A stretch of DNA of 64,000 nucleotides. Source: Spongospora subterranea f. sp. subterranea. Taxonomy: Eukaryota; Endomyxa: Phytomyxea; Phytomyxea; Plasmodiophorida. Location of the stretch: NCBI GenBank assembly GCA_049724395.1, contig JAUGWO010000122.1, positions 62,001 through 126,000 on the forward strand, written 5' to 3'. The translations under genes were made by a program, and so were the position numbers. Of this stretch, positions 13,389 to 23,676 are shown piece after piece (position 1 is the first letter of the stretch; each line of letters opens with the position of its first letter). The notes beneath the pieces were generated by a model. The model was given only the letters and a program-made list of their open reading frames with translations, searched no databases and was not told where the DNA came from.

Positions 13389-13468
13389 AACGTGGTTTGC
13401 CACATCATGGGTGATCGAGTACCCTGAGACGATATAGCTCCTGATCGTTAATCTGCATCATCCATGTC
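13389..13468. promoter_or_regulatory. 80-base divergent interval between Piezo and the Slo-like channel
   Basis: The two start codons face away from each other across this interval, so it and the first transcribed bases must hold the core promoters of both genes, or transcripts must overlap. I see no clear TATA box. It contains an imperfect palindrome around CGTGGTTTGCCACATCATG. A promoter role is inferred from layout alone. Confidence 0.55.
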
Positions 13469-16400
13469 ATGACGACAGAGGCGCCCTCTGATGACGCCGG
13501 GACTCAGCACATATCAGCAAAGAAATTGGACGAGAATGTTACATCCTATGGCAATGAGCAGTATCGGCACTTTTCAAGAGTTTTAAACCGAGATATATCT
13601 CTGTATAAGAAGTTAGTGATCAGGCTTGATGGTTCGATAATCGAAAGCTATATCGAGATTCTATTAGCTGTAGGTTTTGTTTATCCGTTTGTAAATCTTT
13701 GCCAATATGCATACAGTGTGCTGGTTTACTCAGCACCATATTATTCATTATCGGGTCATACCCTGACGCCGCTCCTGAGAATCTCCCAGCTGTTGAGCTT
13801 TGGTTGGCAATCTTCTTTGCTGCTGACTTCTTCATCCGACTCCTTTTCAAAGGAAGCTCTTTATTTGAAGACAACAGAGGGATTTGTAGATTTGTTATCG
13901 GTTATTCCTCTGCTATCAAGTGCCGGGGAAATCAACATCGATCCTTTGGTTAGATTAGCACGTGCGAATGTTGCTGCATTTCGACTGCTCAAGACGGTGA
14001 AGATTTTGAAAATCTTTCGAATTGTGAGAATAGTAAGAGTGTATCGGCTGATTTTATTAATGAAGGATAGCGTTCGTCAACAAGTGCTTATTCATGTAAT
14101 AATTGGAGCGACAGTAATGGTCGCCGCTGGTGGATTATTCCAGATTATTGAGCAATCACGGAGCGACGATAATATTTCATTTCATGATAGCTGCTAGTAA
14201 GTCATGGTACAAGTATGTCCAAGGTTTTCTTTGTTAACCCATAGTCTTTAGTTTTGCTGTTGGAACAATAACATTCCTTGGATTTGGTGACGTAAGTTTT
14301 TCAATCATTTTGAATCATGCCGAAGTTTCTTGATTTGTTGTGTTCCGCTCTACAGATTGTACCCATGACTGTATTAGGTCAGTTTATGGTTGTGGTAATT
14401 GCGTTTGCGTCATGGTATCTAGTACCAATTCATACCATGCGGATGGTTCGTCTTTCACAAAGTATCGGATCTTGCGTATCACATTTTGTGCCCGGGTCCC
14501 AGCCAAGAAATCATATAATACTGGTTCTGATATCAACGTGCGCTGTGGAAGAAATTGACGAATTCTTTCAAGAATTTTTCCATGCTTGCCATGGGTATCC
14601 GAGATATCGCGTCGCGATCCTTGGGGCTAAACTAGCGCTGGAAGCTTTGGCAACTCAGTTACGGAGGAAGGCGTATGCACACCAAGTCGATTTCGTAGCT
14701 GGATCTGTATTTGATGACCATGATCTGCAGCGATGCTGTTTGGATCTATCAGCTGCCGTGTTCACCATGTCGCGGCGTGCTTGTGAATCACAACAACACG
14801 AATCAGATGATGATAATAATACGTTGCTAGCTGGCATTTCCATCAAGAACGTTTGCCCAAATGTTCCTTTGTATCTGCAAGTCAACCGGCCATCAATTCG
14901 TCAGCACGTCTTATGGAAAACAATTAATCGGTTCCCGAACCTGCAGTTAATCTGTATCAGGCAACTGTCGTCTGCGCTGTTAGCTCGCAGTTGCTCGTGT
15001 CCTGGTATGCATGTTGTTGTGGGCAATATGCTTCAATCCCATGAAACGGGTTTTATTCCAGGATCAATATCGACATGGACAGATGAATGTAAGGAATATC
15101 CCCGCATCTAATCTCGTAATAACCATCGTCTGCTGGATAGATAACTGGGGGGCTGGGCATTCTCTATTTCCCAGCGTGTTTGGGTCATATTTTGATGGGA
15201 TTGCATTCAAAGATTGCATTGCACAACTGTATGGGGACGTCGATGTGCTTCCAATCGCAATGCCATTCCCATCCTCGAACGATGGCGGATTCACTGTGAT
15301 TCTTAATCCCATCAACCACGTAATCAAGACAGGAGATTTAGTGTATGTTCTTGCTCAGACTTTAGAAAAAGCCACCTCCATCACTAGTTATCGCCCTTCT
15401 GAACCTTTGTCCTCGTCGCCATCAGTCCCTTCTGTATTACACCAGGCCAAGAATTCACTGCATCGTCGTCGTGAATCTGATCGCATGCAAGCCACAGCCC
15501 TTCAGAAACCGGACAATATCCAGCCTGTATTTCAAATGAATGTTTGCTCTCCTGACGGGTTATCAATGCCGACGATATCGGCGGCAGCTGATTCTGACAG
15601 GCGAAGTGCTCCTACCCCTGTGCCCAGGGTATTATTCAATAACCATATTGTATTAGCCGGCTGTATGGATCTTCACCTTCGGGAGTTTATTTCTGCTCTT
15701 CGTAGCCAGGTAATGATAGAAAACAGCGTATGAGAGGTCATGATGAAGTTTTTTGTTGGTCAGGTTCATACCAGAACAACGCCTGTGGTTGTGGTTGTGA
15801 CTGAAGACCGAATCCGTGATGAAACACAATCGTTATCGTGCTTTGATCAAGTTCACCTACTTGTAGGAGATTTACTGGATGACAAGTTTTTGAACAACAT
15901 CAATTTGAGAGGAGCTAGTCATACAATTCTCTTCTCTAAAGTACAATATCCTAACCTGCTCAGGTTACCAGTTCCTCACAAAGAAAACATCCCTAGCAGC
16001 GACATACAATTGATAATATCGTTGATCGCAATTGAAACCTTTTTGACGAAAGGGCGGCAGATAGCAACTTCGAACTGTATATCCGAATTACAGTTCAAGA
16101 GTAATTTGATGTTCCTGCGTCCAAAATTCTACAATATTAAGCATTTGTCCACTTCCACTAACACAAGCTTCGATCCTGATGCAGCCGATGCAAAAGGTAA
16201 GATAAACCGTTTTTTTAAGTTTATTTGATTCAAAGAGTGCATACAGTCCATTTTGCTGGAGCACCTCGGCCAATGGCAGCATTAAGCTTCCACTATCCGC
16301 AAGTTTTCAATGTTGTAAGATCCTTGTTAACAGATAGCAAAATTATGTCAGATCAAGACAGCGAGTTACGGATGCAATTAAATCTGGTGAAAGTACCGCC

Positions 16401-16830
16401 ACAGTTTTATGGTGTAGCATATCCTCACTTAATGCAATGGTTCATTGCTGAGTATGGGTTTCTATGCATTGGGATATTCCGAAGCAAACATCAGCGCTCG
16501 GCTCCTATTCCGTATATATATACTTGTCCTCGTGCCTCCACCATCGTTGGCAAAGATGACCATGCTTTTGTTTTTGCTCCTGTATCTCAATCGAGACCCG
16601 GTTACGTCAGATCGGTCAGTAAGGAATCGATGGACATGAAAGTGGTCACATCTTTATACAATTCCAACAATGCCAACCTTAGCAGCTGCTTGCAAAATTA
16701 CAATCTATCGGAAGAAGCGGGTAAAGTTCAGCGTCATACATCACTGAACGATGTGAAAAAAAAATTTCAAAAGCAAGGTCGATCTAGGTCGGTGACTCTA
16801 AAAGGAGTAGCACGAATTTCTTCACATTGA
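13469..16830 (+). CDS. Slo/BK-type potassium channel with two RCK domains
   Basis: Six-span potassium channel with a cytoplasmic gating ring of tandem RCK domains, as in calcium- or sodium-gated Slo channels. A 49-base intron (13670-13718) joins the N-terminal region to S1 (AGLLSTILFIIG); S2 is ELWLAIFFAADFFIRLLF. S3-S4 follow (GFVDLLSVIPLL, then FRLLKTVKILKIFRIVRIVR with regularly spaced basic residues). The pore exon reads YFAVGTITFLGFGD, and the next exon is S6. RCK1 spans about 14500-15030, the BK-type linker carries GAGHSLFPS near 15150, and RCK2 runs from 15640 (NNHIVLAGCMDLHLREF) to the end. The selectivity filter is FLGFG instead of TVGYG, and no run of aspartates (calcium bowl) is seen before GAPRPMAALSF. 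Frame shifts by one base between S2 and S3 at AAAGG, 13849-13853, with no usable intron there. Confidence 0.88.
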
Positions 16831-18620
16831 CATGTTGAGGTACCACTCACTAATTAGAGTTTCTGGTTCATATTAAACATGCTACACCCATATTCCACCA
16901 CACATACTTCGATATCGGCCGCACGCAGCATTTGTCGTTATAGATGTTGTAGACAGTCGTAGCTTCTGATGATGATTGTCTGATACATTTGTTGAGCCAC
17001 TTGATGTGTTTTCAAGCCCAATATAGGAATTGCCTCTGCCATGTTGAGGTCAACCCACTCAAGATTTTGCACCTTGTTTCCTGGCGCATCGTCGCTTGAG
17101 GATGTCGTTATAACAGGACGAAAAACGACCTAACACAATTCGCCCAATCTGAAAAAACATTTAATCATGAAATTCATGCCAAACAGGCGCTCAGGACATG
17201 TTACGTACTACTCCTATCAGATTAACGAAGAAGACGAACTGTTATCGAATAAGGATAGCGGGGGCGCTTTTTGTCGGGAACGATAGACTCGATGTGACGT
17301 GTCTTTAATTCCGTTGATTGTATTTAGACGACAATCATGCACCTGGTTCACCATCTTATATAGCAGCGGCGATAATCTGCCAGCCAAGCTAGGGTTCATC
17401 CAACCGATTCTATAACAACATCTACTTCGGACTCGAACATGTTGAGTATCACATTGGAGAACGGTGGAATGAACTATTCTGTTTCGCGTTTCCCTGAAGA
17501 GGAATTCGTGATATTTTGGGTACAGATTATGATATCCGCCTCGTTGGCCACCATCAAACCAGAGCGTCGGCATCAGTTTGATCCAGATGGTCAGCGTACT
17601 TATGATGACAAGGAGTTGCAAATTGTGCTCAATGGTCGTCAATAATCAAACCTAGGGCTAGGATTTTTCGATGCGCAATACGTGTGGCGGCGTCACACGA
17701 TTGATGGGTGTATCTGCATCTGAGCGATATTGATGAGTTAAATTGGACGCTTCAGGAATTGCCTAACAATGTGCGATCGCTGCCACATCCCGTTATGATA
17801 TACTCTATTAATTTCAGTTGTTGCCATCAATGTCTAAAATATTAATAACACGATTATGGGAGACATAACGCCAGGATTTACAACATTCATTGTGAGACAG
17901 CAACAAAATCGACGCAGATTCGGTACGTGGGGGCTGTGGACAACTAACCTCAATGGTCACTTGTGTTATCATGAAGACCAAACACTGGAACATGAACCCG
18001 CCCCGGTCCAAGCAGTTTGCCGATGCAATCATACAAGTGATGTGAAATTGTCGCAAAGATAACTATACCCCGCCCCACTGAAACGGAGATACGGTCCAGA
18101 TTTCGCAGCAGATAAAAACTAAACATGAACGGAAAGGGAGGAATGCTTTAGCCGGAGCAAAGCTGGATCTGACAGAGGGTTAGGAGTGTGAGCTACGCTC
18201 CGTTCACGAACGATAATTTTCAAAGAGCGTAAATATTGACAAGGATAATAAAATTTCAAAGAAAGTACTCGACGACCTATCCACGGTCTCGTCGGTGCAC
18301 CTTGCAAAGGAATCATGGAACAATCCCCACCACTGATCAGCATCCCTCTAACCTTCTAGAATTGCATCTTTAACCATTCCAGACATGTGCAAAACCATCA
18401 ACAATTGTCTTCTCAATGATCCAGCGTACACTGATAGCTGCCAGACTTGTCGGGAATTACCGTTCTGGAACCAATTGTGCAATTTCGAGAACCTTCAAGA
18501 ACAGCGCTCCAGTGCATCGAGGTGGTTCGGGACACACCTGAAAGTCAATTTGAGAAAATCCTGCTGAAAGCGATCTCGTCATTCTGATTTTGGCAACGAA
18601 AGCTTAATTTTTCAACCTGA
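16831..18620. other. gene-poor stretch with two weak coding-like segments
   Basis: No gene can be assigned. On the + strand, 17169-17290 opens with ATG and reads like a short exon (YYSYQINEEDELLSNKDSG); 17400-17645 has further coding-like pieces ending at a stop (RRHQFDPDGQRTYDDKELQI), but they change frame and splice sites do not connect them cleanly. A third segment, 17856-18062 (+), ends VQAVCRCNHTSDVKL, with a Cys-x-Cys-Asn-His pattern. The remainder shows nothing. Confidence 0.3.
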
Positions 18621-20051
18621 ATGGCGCCTTTTTTACGAATCCCTTTCCTGTTGATGGCTACGGTCGCCACGATGGCGTCCGCCGCTGTCACGATCACGGC
18701 CGATATCGACACCTGCTTCATGGTTGGCAATGCGATCCGAGCCCAGTTCGCGATCGAGGGACTGGATATCCCGGAGCCTGGCGACGTATTTGTGGCCACA
18801 ATTCAGTCCATCAATAAGGATACGAAGGCGCCCATCGTCGCCGTTCCCCAGCAGATATTCAACGGTGCCGCAGCACAAGGCAACCCACCCAGCTTGATCG
18901 TTGGCACGCAGAGGTTAGTGGAAAACTTGACTCAAGTTTCTCATATTGTATTAGCTCAATTCACAATGAGTTGTTGGAAACCAGACCAGGGATTGACGTC
19001 ATTTTAGTTAAATTTTGAAAATGCCCAATGTCGTGAGTTGTTTGATACATGCTTCAGCGCCGAGATCAATCGTGTCGCCGGATTTATCGATTTCGATCTC
19101 GGCAATGTTGCCAATCAAGGCCTAACCTGTAACGGCGGCAAGATGAACGCCGACTTTATCCCGATCAGCTACGTTCAGAATAAGACACCGGTCACCGTGA
19201 CCAACGCCGGACCCGTTAATGGCGCTGGTGCGGCTGGTGGTACGGTGGCCGCCATTCCATTGTGCACCAATGCTCTGAAACAGGCTACGACAGCGCAAAC
19301 CTCCGCTACGACAGCGGCGCGAACTCCCGCTACGACAGCGGCGCGAACCCTCGCTACGACAGCGGCGACGGTCGCCGTCGGATGCCCCGCCACTGTCGTA
19401 CAGAACGCCGCTACGACTGCTCCCATTGCAGCCAGCGCCGCTGCAACAAAAGCGACGAGCGCGGCTGCAGGAGGAGTTGTCGGCGGTGGCGCTGTCAACA
19501 CTAACCCCAATCCGGTCACGGTAACGTATGACGGCAGTTGTAACGGGAACTCCATGCAGTTGACTGTGAAAGCGGCGGCCGGAGGTAACGCGTTTAAGCC
19601 AGATGCGGCCAACCCAGGAGGCGGTGTTCCATGTGATGAGTACTTCGAGCTATCGTTCTCGTTTGTCGACAAGGTCACCGGCGCCGCCGTCGTGTTTCCA
19701 GTCGCCGCCAACAGCTTCTTCAACGCCAAGTCGCTCACGAGCGATGCTGCCGGAAACATCTTCGCTCAATTCTCGCCCGAGATCGACGGTTTCGGCTCTG
19801 GGTTTTTACCTTTGGGCGGATCGCTCACCTGCGTTGGTGGTACCCCCAATTTCAAGATCCGCACGAATTACCTGCTGACGGCGTTGAACGACGGGACGTA
19901 CACGCGCAACTTGAATGCGGTGACGGACGCCGGCACGTTCGGCTCAGGACAGGCGACCAAGGTGCCGGCGAACGCTGCCGATTTGGAGCTGGGCCAGGCA
20001 CAATGCAACATTGGGGCCAACAAGTTCATCACGTTTCCGTTTCCTGCCTGA
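18621..20051 (+). CDS. secreted Ala/Thr-rich protein, function unknown
   Basis: Unrecognised extracellular or cell-surface protein. A signal peptide is clear (APFLRIPFLLMATVATMASA). One intron fits GT at about 18917 and TTTTAG near 19005, joining exon 1 to a frame that reads AQCRELFDTCFSAEINR, for about 430 residues. Two globular-looking parts rich in Gly and Cys flank a low-complexity linker of alternating Ala and Thr (near 19280-19480), which contains about three imperfect 21-base tandem units (TTAARTP and variants at the protein level). The linker would suit O-glycosylation. The gene is visibly more GC-rich than its neighbours, and the antisense strand is also open over 194 codons as a result. 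No membrane anchor is seen at the C terminus, which ends NKFITFPFPA. Confidence 0.75.
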
Positions 20052-20685
20052 ATTATGATATCTTTATAAAACAGGCACCATTTGGGATGGGTTGAAACAT
20101 GGGATGGTTGGCGACAGCCGAGATATAACACACAAGATGGTAAACCAAAATATTGGATGACTCGTACAAGGTTTGACAGTACTCATGGCAGGGTCGCCCC
20201 TCGGCCAGAGAGTCAATCAATGGCCACAGCTCCGTTATCACGGAAGCCGGTTTCCAAACGATTATATGTTGTATCTTTGACAAAGAAGCTGCTGCTTTGA
20301 AATCCAAGCGCGATTCCGCTGAATTGTCAAAAGCAAGATACGTGAAATAGTCGTGAATTCATCTTTAAAGACCTAGACACGCTGCTAACAAGCACTGGTG
20401 CCACCGCCCATTCAGGTCTTCCAAGCTGGAATGAGAATCACCCAGCTGCAATTGATTTGTAATTCTCCTTGCGCGTTTGCCTTTTTGTTTTGACGCGATT
20501 GGTTACGGGGCCCTGGACGGGTGGCTGTTTGGAAGTGGAGTTACCTCTTGGTTTGGTCTTTTTTCTGGTAGTCGCAGAAATTAATTTTCTGATCGTGGCT
20601 TCCAGAATGCATGATCTATTCGAGAACCTGTTGGCTCTATTCGATTTATCACTTATTAGAAGCCGATTAACATTAATCCATATCT
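20052..20685. other. intergenic, no gene seen
   Basis: No supported gene or repeat. An open frame enters the following element from about 20469 on the + strand, but its first 70 codons are hydrophobic and unlike the family downstream. Confidence 0.4.
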
Positions 20686-21409
20686 ACCAAGCTTTAGCCT
20701 TGACGGCCGGGCAGCTGCTTACCAAAGAAGCGGCGTATACCGCTCTAGCTCTACATATTACTTCTATGCTGCGGTATGATACCGATCCCAAAAAATCTGG
20801 GACGAAGGCGATTGCCAAGTCCAGATACAACTCGTATATAAAAAATTTAAAGACACCGAAAAAAAGTGTTACCAAACGGGAATCGGTTTAGATGAAAACG
20901 ACGCTCTTAAAGGCGTCACAACGATTGCTGAGAAGTTGGAAACATTGTGTCCGTTTTTCTCCCGTCTGGACTTGTTGTTTGGACATCGTCAGACAGTGAC
21001 TCCCAGTGTTATTATGTCTGTTGGTGCAAATGTTTTTTGTAGACGGAAACGATTCGCAAGGCAATACGCCTGCCCATTCCTATGGCTCTGACGATGACCT
21101 CAATTACGATTCTGATGATGTTCCCATCAGCAGCGTTGGTGCGGTCTCCGTCGTTGACGACCTGAACGTTTCAAATGAAAATTCAGGGTTACCCAGTTCT
21201 GAATCAAGTGACGAGGATTGGGAGCTGCGGCATCATTCCATTCCCAATTCAAAGAACATGTACAGTACGTCCAAAAAAAAAAAAGGAAAACCAATCCCGG
21301 CGCAGCCATCCCGTTCACCAGTCCAAAACGTGTTTCGGTGAAACCGGTTCATAAATCATTTGCCATGGCTTACTTGGAATCCCAAGAGCAGCAGATCGAC
21401 TTTTTTTAG
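20686..21409 (+). pseudogene. Myb/SANT-like transposon-associated protein, arm 1 of an inverted pair
   Basis: Resembles the expanded Myb/SANT-like DNA-binding proteins found with DNA transposons in fungi and oomycetes; pattern recognition only. The arm begins with QLLTKEAAYTALAL and continues through the TGxGLDE segment to AEKLETLCPFFSRLDLLFGH, a typical ending of the conserved domain. It then carries an acidic insert (DDDLNYDSDDVPISS) that the other arm lacks, and ends with a basic tail and ESQEQQIDFF before a stop at 21409. The frame changes more than once, so it is probably not functional as read, although some changes sit in runs of A. It meets the second copy tail to tail near 21410. Confidence 0.55.
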
Positions 21410-21921
21410 GACGTATGTTCTTTGAATTGGGAATGGAATGATGGCGCAGTTCCCGATTCTCGTCACTTGATTCAGAACTTGGAACACTAGGAGTCACAGT
21501 TTGACGATGTCCAAACAGCAAGTCCAGACGGGAGAAAAACGGACACAATGTTTCCAACTTCTCAGCAATCGTTGTGACGCCTCTAAGAGCGTCGTTTTCA
21601 TCTAAACCAAATCCCGTTTGGCAACACTTTTTCTTGGTGACCTTAAATTTTTTGATATACGAGTTGTATCTGGACTTGGCAATCGCCTTCGTCCCAAGAT
21701 TTTTTGGGATCGGTATCATACCGCAGCATAGAATTAATATATAGAGCTAGAGCGGTATACGCCGCTTCTTTGGTAAGCAGCTGCCAGGCCGTCACCGGTT
21801 TTCCATGCGCTGCAGAACCTGTAATCAGCTTCAAGTTCTCATGTATTTTCAAGAACGCTACCATCTGGGAAAACTCAGCCTTGGTTGTTCGGCGCTTGGG
21901 GAGCGAAATCTTGGCCGCCAT
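21410..21921 (-). CDS. Myb/SANT-like transposon-associated protein, arm 2 of an inverted pair
   Basis: Better preserved copy of the element on the other strand, starting with ATG at 21921 (MAAKISLPKRRTTKAEFSQM). It continues through QLLTKEAAYTALAL, SWDEGDCQVQIQLVYQK, KKKCCQTGFGLDENDAL and KLETLCPFFSRLDLLFGHR. The frame breaks once by one base inside a run of A near 21648, a likely base-calling slip. The two copies align over about 380 bases with scattered substitutions, so the pair is real and not very recent. Likely a DNA-binding accessory protein of a DNA transposon, or a domesticated relative. No transposase is seen nearby. Confidence 0.55.
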
Positions 21922-21987
21922 GACGACAATTCTCGATCGAAGCAACCAGCAACCGGACACAAAGAGTGCGGGAAAATCAAAATCAAC

Positions 21988-22017
21988 TTTACAACCACCT
22001 CGAGAGGTGGTTGTAAA
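21988..22017. repeat. 30-base hairpin with 13-base perfect arms
   Basis: TTTACAACCACCT and its exact complement flank a CGAG loop. It lies between the two inverted gene pairs, upstream of arm 2, and could be abutting terminal repeats of a small element. Confidence 0.6.
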
Positions 22018-22087
22018 TTTAAAATCATGGGTTTCCCGGAAAAAAACTTTAAAATCATCTCCGTGACCAACTTTGATACCCCCTATT

Positions 22088-22434
22088 GCCGTAACATGGC
22101 GCAATAAAAAAAACAAAATTTCAGCACGTTGCGGAGGAAGGAGCTGATGAGCAAATTTCACACAACATCGCCGATTTTAACTCTGGCGAAAGCGACAACG
22201 ATTACTCGTTTTCCGCTGGTGATGATTATTTTACCGTTGTTGTTGCTGACCAAGACAAATGGTTGACTTTGGGCTCCAGGAGCTGAGAAGACTCTGGCCA
22301 AACGGTCATTTGATATTGAATATCGCTTTCGTCAGAGTTGGCATCGGCGATGTTGTGTGAATGTTGCTCATCATCTGCTTCCCCCGCAACGTCCTGAAAT
22401 TTTGTTTTTGATTGCGCCATGTTACGACAATGCC
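22088..22434. repeat. inverted pair of a small MAQ-starting open frame, facing inward
   Basis: The right copy (-) starts at 22420 and reads MAQSKTKFQDVAGEADDE, then HSHNIADANSDESDIQ. The left copy (+) starts at 22096 and contains a matching EEGADEQISHNIADFNSGES, but not in one frame. The two run toward each other and meet near 22270. The acidic Asp/Ser-rich composition resembles the acidic insert in the element at 20686-21409, so they may be N-terminal pieces of the same family. Not a known gene to me. Confidence 0.5.
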
Positions 22435-23130
22435 TGACTATATTAGTTATTCTGGGCATACTAGAGTAAATATCTGTTATAAAGGTAGATCGTCATGCAC
22501 ACACCAGCTGACAGTGATGCAGTTAGTATAGCATCTAATGACTCGCTGTGGGAAATTGCATCATCCACATTAGTATCTTGGGTGATGAGTACTTTTCTAA
22601 CGCGCGCCGCGAGCGATTTTACCACTGCGTCGTCTTCAACTGCAGAAGTGGAAACAATTTTATTCGACTCAAAATAGTGCTTTATCTAATCAATACAGAA
22701 ATGTGTTTTGATTCCTGGAATATCGCCAGATAAGGTTGTGGTCAGGCCAATTGTGTGCGGTTCTCTATTGGTATATGGAGATATGGGGTATTCTCAGTCT
22801 AATCCTATTTTGAGATTGTGTGTTTGCCTCTTTTTCTTTCATTCATGGAATCTAATAGTGGTCAAAAATAGATGATTGAAAACACGGTGATCTCCCTATA
22901 TCTATCCCTTCCGTTAATGTCCCAGCTGGGTTTCTTGACGATAAACAGTCCCGCTAGTTACTCGTTGTAATGGAAACAACACAATAATTGATCATGCTCT
23001 CAGATGCTCCATTTTGTCTTCATTGTCCAGATCTGTCCTGACCTCGTGTGTGATGAATATTTAAATCCCTCGCCTTGACATTTGGCACAAATGTCTACAA
23101 TGTAATCTTCAGTCCTTCTGCTAATATCCA
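22435..23130. other. intergenic, no gene seen
   Basis: Only short open frames without recognisable features. An Ala/Ser-rich frame at 22495-22677 (+) follows the inverted pair directly but cannot be supported as a gene. Confidence 0.35.
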
Positions 23131-23315
23131 TCGCATATCCCGCATCTGCCACGATGTGAAAGTAGGACACATGTCGATTGCATATCCCGCATTTGCGACG
23201 ATGTGAAAGTAGGACACATGTCGATTGCATATCCCGCATTTGCGACGATGTGAAAGTAGGACACACGTCGATTGCATATCCCGCATCTGCGACGATGTGA
23301 AAGTAGGACACATGA
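23131..23315. repeat. 47-base tandem repeat, about four units
   Basis: Unit begins CATATCCCGCATTTGCGACG and includes GTGAAAGTAGGACACATG. Units differ at only a few positions (T/C in GCATTTGC, C/G in GCCACG, T/C in ACATGTC). There are no spacers. Because 47 is not a multiple of three, translated units cycle through all frames. Confidence 0.85.
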
Positions 23316-23676
23316 TTGCGAGCGTGACTTCAGAATTCAGAGCAGCCGAAGCTGGACTTCAAACATTTGCTAATCCTGGGCGCATGCCTGGCGATCGAAC
23401 TCTGGCCTCTTGGTCAGCGACAAGTTGAATAGAGTCAGGTTCAAGTACTCCATGGTCATAATAAAACTACTGTCGTGGCAATAGTCATTTGTGCAGCCGC
23501 TTTCGGCAAGTCATGCGGGGCGGTTGGTCGGCTGTCGCAATGTAGCATCGTCCTGTTACGCCCTCTCTCGTCAACTGGTTGCGCATCCATATGTACAGTA
23601 GGCCCGCCGCACAAGAACAAGGACACATACAGTACACCTTCGCCAATTCGCTTAAATCAATACTCTCGACGACCCA

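Noticed and set aside
19175-19759. 194-codon Ala-rich open frame on the minus strand
   Set aside because: Antisense shadow of the GC-rich secreted-protein gene; no start context or family.
20686-22434. Inverted pairs as amplification chimeras or assembly errors
   Set aside because: The arms differ by many substitutions and by a clean insert, which a copying artefact would not produce; the near-identical hairpin at 55.3 kb remains open to this concern.
23131-23315. CRISPR-like repeat array
   Set aside because: Units are contiguous with no spacers and the genome is eukaryotic; a simple tandem repeat.
23370-23440. tRNA-like T-arm (GAGTTCGATCGCC on the minus strand)
   Set aside because: No matching acceptor stem, D-arm or A box could be found, so neither a tRNA nor a SINE is supported.
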